Shown here in pieces: positions 1-7,151 of a stretch of DNA of 12,283 nucleotides. The first letter of the stretch is position 1, and each line of letters starts with the position of its first letter. The translations under genes and the position numbers were made by a program. The notes under the pieces were generated by a model. The model was given only the letters and a program-made list of their open reading frames with translations, searched no databases and was not told the DNA's origin. Source of the stretch: Cyclobacteriaceae bacterium (GTDB lineage: Bacteria; Bacteroidota; Bacteroidia; Cytophagales; Cyclobacteriaceae); assembly GCA_029882725.1 (NCBI GenBank), contig JAOUKG010000019.1:1-12283 (forward strand). The letters run 5' to 3'.

Positions 1-2870
1 CTTCCAGACTCCCACTCAATCAGGTAAGGAGCCGTGCCACCTGAAACCATCAGCTCAATATTTCCGTCATACTGACCGCAGGACGGATTTTTCACCAAGG
101 ATTCGTAGCTCAACGGTGGTGTTTTTTCAATAAAAAATGAAACAGTTGTTTCACATGAAGTGGTCAGATCCGAAATAATAGCCTCACCCTGTCCTGCAGA
201 TAAATTTGAATTGAGGGTATTGCCAAATCCGGAGGACCAGTTAACTTGGTAGTTTCCTGAACCTCCAAGAATTTTAAGTTGCACGCTTCCATTTTTACCT
301 TCTGAATCGGCAGGTTGCAGAATGGTAGCTTCCGCCAACAAAGTGGAAACAGAAGGTTGATGGTAATTCAGTTGTAACTGACATAAATTATTGTCGATAA
401 TATACACTTTGTAATCCCCCTCACTAAGTTGATTGGGTGAAACTGTTTCCCCGGAAAGGGTTTTCCAGTAAATTTTATAGGGAGGGAGGCCTTTTTCAAT
501 GATTGCCATGGCTTGCCCGTTTGAAATTCCACATTCGGAAGGTGTCAAAGTACGGACCGAGGCAACTAACTTATTGGGTATAGTAAGATTTACAATCTCT
601 TCAAATGCACAACCGGTAGCATCGGTAATCTTTAGTAAGTGCTCCCCTTCAGGAATCTGGTCAAAATATCCATGGGGCTGTTTTATGCTGTCCAGGATAA
701 ACTCTTTTGCCTGAAAATTATTGGGTACGGTTATGTCAATTCTACCAAAGCCCTCGGCACATAGCGGAGGCGTTTTGACTATATCGAATTGAGGAATTTC
801 ATTCAACAATTCAACGATTTGTGTGACCTGACACCCGTTTTCATCAGTAGCCGTTAAAGTATAATTTCCAGTGGTTAGATCTTTGAAATATCCAAAAAAT
901 GACTCATTTTCATTTAATTTATAAGAAATGTATCCGTTTCCACCCCGGGCAGACATCCATATCCATCCGTTGGCAGCTTCTGAACAACTGGGGTTTTGTG
1001 TGTTTATTTTTTCAAATTCAAGCGGCAAGGGGTCATTCAACGTGATGATTTCCACGAAAGTGCATTGGTTTGAATCGGTAATGGAAACCTCATATTGTCC
1101 CGATGGAATTCCCGATAACAGAGGTGATTCCAATGCGCTACCGGGCCAACGGATGTTATAGGGAGCTGTGCCTCCGGTTGGCGCTACCTGAATTTTCCCG
1201 TCTGATTCTCCAAAACAGGAGGGGGGAGAAAGTGTGTAATTGGCAGAAACAGGTTGCGGGGTATGTATAGGTAAAACAACACTTACGGTACAAGATTCCG
1301 GCCAGATCAGGTGGTTTTTGTCATAAACATACAAGGTGTATCCCTGTTCATTCCTACTGAGTTGGTTTATCTCAAAGAGACTTCCGGTTATTTCCACGGA
1401 AGTGCTGTCTTCCAGATGAAAGAAATAGGGGGCATCTCCTCCTGAAACTGACAATTTCACCCTGCCATCACTGGAATCAAAGCACAAAGGTTCAATGATC
1501 TCTTCGATGATTACAGTTAGAGGATCAGGACGCATGGAAGGAATTTCCACTTGAACAGAATATTGACAAGATGGATCGTGTGTGTCATATACGGTGATGC
1601 GGTGAATGCCTGCTAAAAGTCCATCGATTGTAGCTGGAATACCTTGCGATGAAATAACATCCTCATGAAAAGGGATTTTGAATGTATAGAGGTCTTTTTC
1701 TGATTGAAATGAGCCATTTTCTCCCATTAAAATCACTTTTCCGGAGGCAGTGCCCGGACAAACGGGTGGTATCACCTCAAGAATGTTAATGTTCAGTGGT
1801 TTGGGGTTATCCGGGATGGAGACAGGTAATGTTTGGGAACATTGAAATTCATCCTGAAACTCGAGGAGGTAGTTTCCGGCCATAAGGTTGGTGAATTCTA
1901 CCTGACTTCCCGATAGGGTTTTACCTTCCAATTGAAGACGAGGAATACCCACATTGCCTGATATTTTCACGGTGAATTTCCCGTCATTTCCACCCGGACA
2001 TACGGGAGGTTGTATCTCCTGAATTTCTGCTGTAAGTGGAGGAGGTTGTAGCAGAGAAATGGCTTCCTCCAATATAGTACAGCCATTTTTGTCTGTGGCA
2101 ATTACGGTGTAGTTACCAGCACCTAATTCACTGAACCATATGGGGCCATTGGTTTCTGAGGTGGCTTCGAAAGCACTTGATTCTTGGGATAAAAGCACTT
2201 GATAGGGAGGAATCCCGCCAAATAATGTACCTGTTATTTCTCCATTAAATTCCCCAAAGCATCGGATGTGGTATTCATAGTCAACAGACTGTAATATTCC
2301 CCCGGGGAGGTCGGTAAATTCAAGAATTTCAGGAGAGGTAATTTCAGTTTGGAAAATTTCTGTACAACCCACTTCATCCTGAATCTGGAATGAGTAGGTT
2401 CCCTTAGATAGCCCCTCGAAATAACCGGAATCATAAAGTTGGTCATTAAACAGATACGAATAAGCACCGAGGCCGCCGTGGGTTTCGATAATCAATTCCC
2501 CATCGGCATTTCCAAAACAACTGATGGAATAGCCATTTCTACCTACATCATTTGGGTTGACAGACAAAGCAGAAAGAGGTGCCCCGGGTTGACGGATAGA
2601 GATTGTGTACTCGGAAAAGCAATACTCACCACCATTGAGACTGTTGATAATCCTTAATTGATAGTTTCCCGACGCCAGACCCTCAAAAACCACGGGGTTT
2701 GTGTCACTGACTTGTGTAATGTTAAGAAATGACCCAATTTCAGTTCCATTGTATAGTCGGAAGTTGTATATACCGTTGCCACTCAGACTATTATCCAGGC
2801 CGGTGATTGATATACTTCCTGTCTTTTCGAGAAAGCAGGATACATGCTGAATTTCAATTCCAGGGTGAAT
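1..2870 (-). repeat. Protein-level array of SprB-like repeats (eleven plus a partial twelfth)
   Basis: These tandem modules are recognisable only in the translation; the DNA copies are diverged. Seven to nine residues after the start of most modules lies a Cys followed by a G/D/N-rich turn, for example SCFGNADG (Cys 498), SCFGESDG (Cys 932) and SCGQYDG (Cys 1311). A second Cys lies near the end, for example DEVGC, DENGC and DATGC. Eleven of the twelve modules keep the first Cys. The eleventh (nt about 105-330) reads PADSEGKNG at that point and keeps only the second Cys. The strong divergence argues for old duplication rather than recent slippage. Paired Cys residues suggest one disulfide per module, which is inferred. 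Confidence 0.8.
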
Positions 2871-4010
2871 TTGATTTACGTCTTCGGGTAATAACAGGGA
2901 AGCTCCATTATAAACATACTCTTTTAATAATGCGGGGCCTCTTAAAACAGTAGTGATAGCTCCGGGCTGGCTGGGTCCCAGACTATACTCATTATTTTCA
3001 CCTATAATTACAGCACGGTATTGCCTGAAGTTTTGATCTGAATTTGTTGCCGGGGCTGTTAAAGTGAGTTCAGGAACATTGGTGCTTCCCACTTCCTGCC
3101 ATACGTATTCATAATGTGAGATCACACAACTTTGGCAGGACTGATAACAATCCTCCTCCGGGTTATTGAATAGACACTCCTGACAAATACACGCTTGACA
3201 TTCAGGGCCACTGCAATTATTACAGTCTAAAAAACCGGGATAAACACATTGGTAGTCAAGCCCGTCTATTACTTTAACTTGTTGGTAATTAATGTTTTCG
3301 TACCACTTTATTTGCTTTACAGGATAACTGTAATTCAGTTTTAATGTATAATTATCCCCGCTACAAACAGTATTTTCAGCTAAAAGCTGCACTGTTTCAG
3401 GAACGGGAGGTGTGAACCTGTAACGGTAATTCACGGAATACTTTCGCACGCCATTTACAGTAATGTCAATCGTTTGTATGGGTGAATAGGCACCCGGAAC
3501 GAGTTCATTTAAATTTACCCGGACGGGGGTTAGAGAGGACAGTGCGTAATTGTCATCATCCTTGTCTTGACAGCGTAAAGTACCGAGCAGACCGCAATAA
3601 CAAGTGGGTTTATAGGTTAGGTTATCGCCATTGTGACTATTGTCTGCAAAGCAGTCTTTTTCGTAGCCGGCAACTTGTAAATACACTAAAAATTCCGACT
3701 TGTTTGAGCTGTTATGTATTCCGTTATAAACAGTATAAGGAAGAGGTGGACCAAACGTATTTGGATTGTCTGCATTCAGGCAGGTGCCGGCAATCATTTC
3801 GTCTTTTCCTATGATAGTGCTTTTGTAAAACTGCGTTTCCGACTCATTTCTGCTCCAGAATTGCCAACGGTAATCTTCCCCGGTATCAATATCGGTGTCC
3901 TGATAACCACATACCTGTACAATTTCAACCGTTAACCGGAAATCACCGGCGTTTTGGGCCTGTAATATAAGCGTGAAAGCAACAAATGATATAATAAAAA
4001 CAAGTTTCAT
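1..4010 (-). CDS. Giant SprB-repeat surface protein, C-terminus beyond the window
   Basis: An uninterrupted minus-strand frame runs from ATG 4010-4008 to the left edge (1336 codons, no stop), so this is the N-terminal part of a larger protein. Residues 1-19 (MKLVFIISFVAFTLILQAQ) form a Sec signal peptide. Residues about 20-250 are a beta-rich domain I do not recognise. Residues 255-295 hold ten cysteines. From about residue 385 onward there are eleven full SprB-like repeats and the start of a twelfth, each about 75-95 aa, with the pattern P-x-C-x-G-x-x-x-G ... GG-x-x-P-Y ... L-x-x-G-x-Y ... D-x-x-x-C. SprB repeats are known from the Flavobacterium gliding adhesin SprB and many type IX-secreted Bacteroidota proteins. 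A surface adhesin or filament role is inferred; the expected C-terminal sorting domain would lie outside the window. The start is supported by the ATGA overlap with the lipoprotein stop. Confidence 0.9.
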   Translation of the reverse strand, partial: MKLVFIISFVAFTLILQAQNAGDFRLTVEIVQVCGYQDTDIDTGEDYRWQFWSRNESETQFYKSTIIGKDEMIAGTCLNADNPNTFGPPLPYTVYNGIHNSSNKSEFLVYLQVAGYEKDCFADNSHNGDNLTYKPTCYCGLLGTLRCQDKDDDNYALSSLTPVRVNLNELVPGAYSPIQTIDITVNGVRKYSVNYRYRFTPPVPETVQLLAENTVCSGDNYTLKLNYSYPVKQIKWYENINYQQVKVIDGLDYQCVYPGFLDCNNCSGPECQACICQECLFNNPEEDCYQSCQSCVISHYEYVWQEVGSTNVPELTLTAPATNSDQNFRQYRAVIIGENNEYSLGPSQPGAITTVLRGPALLKEYVYNGASLLLPEDVNQIHPGIEIQHVSCFLEKTGSISITGLDNSLSGNGIYNFRLYNGTEIGSFLNITQVSDTNPVVFEGLASGNYQLRIINSLNGGEYCFSEYTISIRQPGAPLSALSVNPNDVGRNGYSISCFGNADGELIIETHGGLGAYSYLFNDQLYDSGYFEGLSKGTYSFQIQDEVGCTEIFQTEITSPEILEFTDLPGGILQSVDYEYHIRCFGEFNGEITGTLFGGIPPYQVLLSQESSAFEATSETNGPIWFSELGAGNYTVIATDKNGCTILEEAISLLQPPPLTAEIQEIQPPVCPGGNDGKFTVKISGNVGIPRLQLEGKTLSGSQVEFTNLMAGNYLLEFQDEFQCSQTLPVSIPDNPKPLNINILEVIPPVCPGTASGKVILMGENGSFQSEKDLYTFKIPFHEDVISSQGIPATIDGLLAGIHRITVYDTHDPSCQYSVQVEIPSMRPDPLTVIIEEIIEPLCFDSSDGRVKLSVSGGDAPYFFHLEDSTSVEITGSLFEINQLSRNEQGYTLYVYDKNHLIWPESCTVSVVLPIHTPQPVSANYTLSPPSCFGESDGKIQVAPTGGTAPYNIRWPGSALESPLLSGIPSGQYEVSITDSNQCTFVEIITLNDPLPLEFEKINTQNPSCSEAANGWIWMSARGGNGYISYKLNENESFFGYFKDLTTGNYTLTATDENGCQVTQIVELLNEIPQFDIVKTPPLCAEGFGRIDITVPNNFQAKEFILDSIKQPHGYFDQIPEGEHLLKITDATGCAFEEIVNLTIPNKLVASVRTLTPSECGISNGQAMAIIEKGLPPYKIYWKTLSGETVSPNQLSEGDYKVYIIDNNLCQLQLNYHQPSVSTLLAEATILQPADSEGKNGSVQLKILGGSGNYQVNWSSGFGNTLNSNLSAGQGEAIISDLTTSCETTVSFFIEKTPPLSYESLVKNPSCGQYDGNIELMVSGGTAPYLIEWESG
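3126..3248 (-). other. Ten-cysteine cluster inside the SprB-repeat protein
   Basis: Residues 255-295 of the giant protein contain ten cysteines in 41 residues. After Cys255 the spacing is C-x2-C-x4-C-x2-C-x-C-x2-C-x8-C-x3-C-x2-C. It lies between the N-terminal beta domain and the repeat array. In an exported protein this density suggests a disulfide-knotted (EGF- or knottin-like) module or, less likely, a metal site. No named family was recognised. Confidence 0.7.
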
Positions 4011-5170
4011 AGCAAAAATACATCAATTACTGTAGTGAGATTAAAATTATCAGGAAGTACAGAATCCAATTGATTTGAGGAGGATTCTACCCGATTTCCA
4101 TCGGAATCATATACCCGGAACCAGTATTTTCTTGGTTCCAGATTGTCAAAAAGAGCTGCTCCATGGGCATCGGATGTCATTCGAAATGCACGGCCAATTT
4201 TTTCCTCTAAAAAGAGGGTATTCGCATTACTGAAGTTTCCATAAACCCCGTTTAGAGCATCAAGATTTTGAGTAGGGGGTATTGAATTTTGGAAATCACT
4301 TTCTGAGAGAAATAACTGAATGCTATATCCTGAAATAGTTTCCAGCCCCCGTTTTAGATTGATTTGCAATCTGGTAGGGGTGGAGGACATTCGGACTTCG
4401 AACATCCTGATTTTTTTGGATTTAGTATGAACCGTTCTCCAGGGGGTTGAATTGGTTATATCCCCAAATCGTAAATTGTTAAACTTTCCTTTAGCAGCCC
4501 TGCACCAAAGCAATTCTTCCCCGGGCCAGTCGGGGATGTTTATTTCCCCATTTCCATTTGTATAACCTGAATAAATCGAATTGTTATCCAAATAGTAATC
4601 CTCCTCAGAACTATACAATCTCACCTCCACAGAATCAAAAGGAGCCAGACTTTCCCATTCCCTGTAATCGTAATGATTGGGCAATCCTGTTTTGAGATTC
4701 AGACTATATTGCATCCCCTCCTTTTCTATACAGGAAGTTTGTAATAGAATAAGAAATAATACCCCCAACACATTCCAAATAATCTGGTATGCACATCTTT
4801 CAAATCCACGTTGGTCCTGAGGTTTACGTTGGTCCTGAGATTTATGTTGGTCCTGAGGTTTATGTTGGTCCTGAGGTTTATGTTGGTCCTGAGGTTTATG
4901 TTGGTCCGGACGTCCGTCCGGTCCATATCTATGCTGGTTTATACGTCCGTCCGGTCCATATCTAAGTTGGTCCTGAGATTTATGTTGGTTTATACGTCCG
5001 TCCGGTCCATATCTAAGTTGGTCCTGAGATTTATGTTGGTTTATACGTCCGTCCGGTCCATATCTATGTCGATCCTGAGATTTATGTTGGTCCGGACGTC
5101 CGTCCGGTCCCTTTTCATACGAACCCAAACCTCCATCCAACCCTTGATATCTCCTTCCATTCAACATCAT
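4007..5170 (-). CDS. Predicted lipoprotein with two transthyretin-like modules and a repeat-encoded N-terminal extension
   Basis: The open frame encodes 387 aa. Residues 1-20 and the repeat segment at about 21-121 (QHKPQD, QHKSQD and longer YGPDGRINQHKSQDQLR units) are hydrophilic. A hydrophobic stretch follows (about 128-146, IIWNVLGVLFLILLQTS), with a lipobox-like Cys147, although Gln at -3 is unusual. The secreted part (148-387) has two similar modules. Each starts LK-x-GL and runs to a V/I-x-L-(Y/F)-x-SE-x-D strand; then comes a T/S-x-x-x-G...-(I/L)-x-x-(W/L) turn, as in carboxypeptidase-regulatory or CnaB-like folds. No ATG lies between codon 2 and the lipobox. The true start is therefore either ATG 5170 (4 bp after the upstream stop, giving a roughly 127-aa n-region) or a GTG at 4771-4769 (codon 134). 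The stop overlaps the next ATG by 4 bp. Function is unknown; it is probably membrane-anchored in the same surface complex. Confidence 0.75.
   Translation of the reverse strand: MMLNGRRYQGLDGGLGSYEKGPDGRPDQHKSQDRHRYGPDGRINQHKSQDQLRYGPDGRINQHKSQDQLRYGPDGRINQHRYGPDGRPDQHKPQDQHKPQDQHKPQDQHKSQDQRKPQDQRGFERCAYQIIWNVLGVLFLILLQTSCIEKEGMQYSLNLKTGLPNHYDYREWESLAPFDSVEVRLYSSEEDYYLDNNSIYSGYTNGNGEINIPDWPGEELLWCRAAKGKFNNLRFGDITNSTPWRTVHTKSKKIRMFEVRMSSTPTRLQINLKRGLETISGYSIQLFLSESDFQNSIPPTQNLDALNGVYGNFSNANTLFLEEKIGRAFRMTSDAHGAALFDNLEPRKYWFRVYDSDGNRVESSSNQLDSVLPDNFNLTTVIDVFLL
4903..4924. repeat. 22-bp hairpin element, copy A (inside lipoprotein gene)
   Basis: The arms GGTCCGGAC and GTCCGGTCC flank the loop GTCC and pair at 8 of 9 positions. 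It is identical to the copies at 5089-5110 and 11943-11964 and is preceded by GTT at the end of the 18-bp array. It looks like a REP-type dispersed palindrome. Here it is translated as part of GPDGRPDQH. Confidence 0.8.
5089..5110. repeat. 22-bp hairpin element, copy B (inside lipoprotein gene)
   Basis: It matches copy A exactly and closes the array at the end nearest the lipoprotein's upstream ATG. The flanking TTATGTTGGTCCGG context is shared with copy A, so the two probably arose by duplication together with the neighbouring units. Confidence 0.8.
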
Positions 5171-5174
5171 ATCA

Positions 5175-7151
5175 TCAATATTTAATAGTTATCACATTCG
5201 AATATTCCCCATTTCCCCCATCCTCATTGATCACAACAACCTTGTATTTGTATATATTTCCCGGCAACACATCATCATCATAAAATCCCCTTCCCTCTAC
5301 TTTTCCCAAAAGTTGAAACGGCTCTTTCCTTTCACTCCGGTACACCCAAACGTTACCGATCTCCCTTCCATTAATAGTCCAGCGCAACTCAACTTGTCTG
5401 GACGTCCTAAGTGCTTTTCCACTTAAAACCGGAGGTCTGAAGTTTTTGAAATTTCGGGTCCTGACCATCACAGGTTTGGAAGGGGCCGATTCATTTCCTG
5501 AAACATCACGGATTGTCAATAAATAATAATAGGAAGTGTTAGGGGCAGCAGAGGCATCTCCATAGCGGCCCGTTTTTGCCATTTGCATATTCAATAATTT
5601 CCATCCTTTCTGGTTTTCTTCCTTTCGGAAAATGAAGGCTTGGTCGTGTTCCGAATCATTTCCAACAAGCCATTGAAGTTGAACCCCGGCAGAATCCTGA
5701 AAATAGTTCGAGATAATAGGTGTTTCAGGCGGTAGTAAATCGGGCATTTGCAACATATATACCGTATCTTCCACCGAACGATTGTGTCGAAGGTCTTCAC
5801 TAATCAGTTTATAAAACACCTTTTCCTTGCTCCTGTAATGCAGAGAATCTGTTAATGAACCTGTTAGAAGCGGTTGAGAAGTGATTTCAATGAAATTATG
5901 ATCATTTTTAAAGCTTCTGAATACCCGTATTCCCAATAAATCGGGTTCATTGCCTGTTTCCCATGCGATATTGACTTTTCCGGAATCGTATTTTAATAGT
6001 TTCAATACAGGATTGGCAGGAGGGAGGCTGTCTTCTACGAAAACGGCATAAGGAACACTTTCCATTTGAACCTCATTTCTGTAATGCAACCGAAGTTTGT
6101 AGTAGAGGGAACGTGTGGAAATTTTCGTGGTGCATTTTTCAGGGAAATCACTTTTCCATTCCTCAATGCGATCATAATCTCCTTTAAAACTTTCCGAAGA
6201 AAGTAGTTCTATCCTATTAAGTCCTTTGTTTTCGTATGTAAATTGAAACTGAGTTTGACCATTTGTATTTTCATGGCGGGTAATACGGGGTGCCTGTTCA
6301 ACCCGGTCAATAATAATTCCTTTTGCAGGATCGGTAAAATCGCCTTTGTCTCCAAAAGAGGTAATGCCCCGCAACTTATAAAGAACTTCAGAGTTGCCCT
6401 TTAGACTATCAATAACAGTATGTGTATCCGTTTTGACTTGCTTGCTCAAGGGAATTACAGGCTGGGAAAAGGCGGGGAAATAATGTTGTTTATCAATCGA
6501 TTTATACACTTCAAAGGCCACATATTGTTCTCCCGATCTACCCTGTTTCCAGGAAATTTCAGCCAGTTCACCCTGAATTTTAACGCTGAAATCCTCCAGT
6601 GGTGCTGTGTGGTACTCATCCCTGCCACGGATAAAGACAAATCCACTGTCAGTATTCTGTTCCCCGGTACATGTTACCAGATAAAGGTAGTCTTCCTTTT
6701 CCTTAACATGCCTGTCGGCGAAACGCAAGCCGGAATATTCGGCCACGGTGGTTGAAATGTCAGCAGCCAACAGAGCAAATGAATGCCTCTGGATTTGCTC
6801 CTGATAGTGGGTTTGTGGGCTTCCGTTCCCAAATGTTTGTCCCCAGTAGGCTTGTGCAGCCATTCCCATTATAGGGTCGTTTTCAGATGGAATTCGCCAT
6901 TTTTCCATCGTTTTTAGCTCAATTTTGTGTGAATAATCGGGGTTTGGGGTTGTTTTTTGACTTTCAGATAAAGAAAAGCGCTTTAGAATATATCCCTGTT
7001 TGGAGCATTTTTCCCATGTTGATGGTGTTGTCGGCACCCATCTTACTACCAGGGAATCTCCTTGGTAAGTCCTTGCGGATACCCAAATCTGGGCCTGGGT
7101 TTGAATGGTGAGAAACAGCAGCAGAACTGGGATTGAAAGTATTCTTTTCAT
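5175..7151 (-). CDS. Exported multidomain fibronectin type III-like protein
   Basis: The product is 658 aa. Residues 1-21 form a Sec signal peptide (MKRILS, hydrophobic core, ending QTQAQ). The rest is almost entirely Ig/FN3-type beta-sandwich modules. The N-terminal one (about 22-180) starts SLVVRWVP...W...GYILKR and carries a largely helical insert (about 80-150, with AAQAYWGQTF and FALLAADIS) before the closing DYLYLVTCT strand. Five further modules cover about 182-285, 286-374, 375-471, 472-567 and 568-658. Module boundaries show PP linkers (LPPANP, LPPETP, RPPVLSG), W-x-x-(N/G) core strands and Y-x-(Y/L)-x-(V/L/I) strands. It ends directly on the last FN3 strand (SNVITIKY), with no sorting tail. 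Its ATG overlaps the preceding stop (ATGA), so coupling is likely. A protein-protein or glycan-binding scaffold role at the cell surface or periplasm is inferred; no catalytic motif is seen. Confidence 0.88.
   Translation of the reverse strand: MKRILSIPVLLLFLTIQTQAQIWVSARTYQGDSLVVRWVPTTPSTWEKCSKQGYILKRFSLSESQKTTPNPDYSHKIELKTMEKWRIPSENDPIMGMAAQAYWGQTFGNGSPQTHYQEQIQRHSFALLAADISTTVAEYSGLRFADRHVKEKEDYLYLVTCTGEQNTDSGFVFIRGRDEYHTAPLEDFSVKIQGELAEISWKQGRSGEQYVAFEVYKSIDKQHYFPAFSQPVIPLSKQVKTDTHTVIDSLKGNSEVLYKLRGITSFGDKGDFTDPAKGIIIDRVEQAPRITRHENTNGQTQFQFTYENKGLNRIELLSSESFKGDYDRIEEWKSDFPEKCTTKISTRSLYYKLRLHYRNEVQMESVPYAVFVEDSLPPANPVLKLLKYDSGKVNIAWETGNEPDLLGIRVFRSFKNDHNFIEITSQPLLTGSLTDSLHYRSKEKVFYKLISEDLRHNRSVEDTVYMLQMPDLLPPETPIISNYFQDSAGVQLQWLVGNDSEHDQAFIFRKEENQKGWKLLNMQMAKTGRYGDASAAPNTSYYYLLTIRDVSGNESAPSKPVMVRTRNFKNFRPPVLSGKALRTSRQVELRWTINGREIGNVWVYRSERKEPFQLLGKVEGRGFYDDDVLPGNIYKYKVVVINEDGGNGEYSNVITIKY

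Larger units (their letters stand above)
4810..5110. repeat. Compound tandem repeat array at the 5' end of the lipoprotein gene
   Basis: On the plus strand, five 18-bp units (GTTGGTCCTGAGGTTTAT and close variants) run head to tail at 4810-4899. A 22-bp hairpin element follows at 4903-4924. Next come 51-bp units whose ACGTCCGTCCGG motif starts at 4943, 4994 and 5045, then a second full hairpin element at 5089-5110. Each 51-bp unit contains one 18-mer, a 33-bp linker and a half hairpin that lacks its left arm. All periods (18, 33, 51, and 186 between the full hairpins) are multiples of three, so the lipoprotein frame stays open. The near identity of units indicates recent expansion by slippage or unequal recombination, and copy number may vary between strains. 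Confidence 0.9.

Noticed and set aside
499..3935. Several short plus-strand open frames opposite the left part of the window
   Set aside because: They lie antisense within the continuous SprB-repeat frame and have no domain signal or plausible starts.
4726..4926. Second minus-strand frame of 66 codons across the array end
   Set aside because: It is an alternative frame of the same repeat and ends just after the hydrophobic segment, while the main frame continues into the conserved lipoprotein modules.
4810..5110. CRISPR array
   Set aside because: Units are contiguous with no unique spacers, periods are 18 and 51 bp, and no cas gene is present. It is a tandem repeat.
4810..5110. Diversity-generating retroelement variable region
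   Set aside because: There is no reverse transcriptase, no template/variable pair and no adenine-specific substitutions. Differences between units are few and include G/A and C/T changes.
4811..5185. Plus-strand 124-codon open frame across the tandem array
   Set aside because: It is only the reverse reading of the 18- and 51-bp repeats, which lack stops in several frames. It has monotonous composition and no gene context on that strand.
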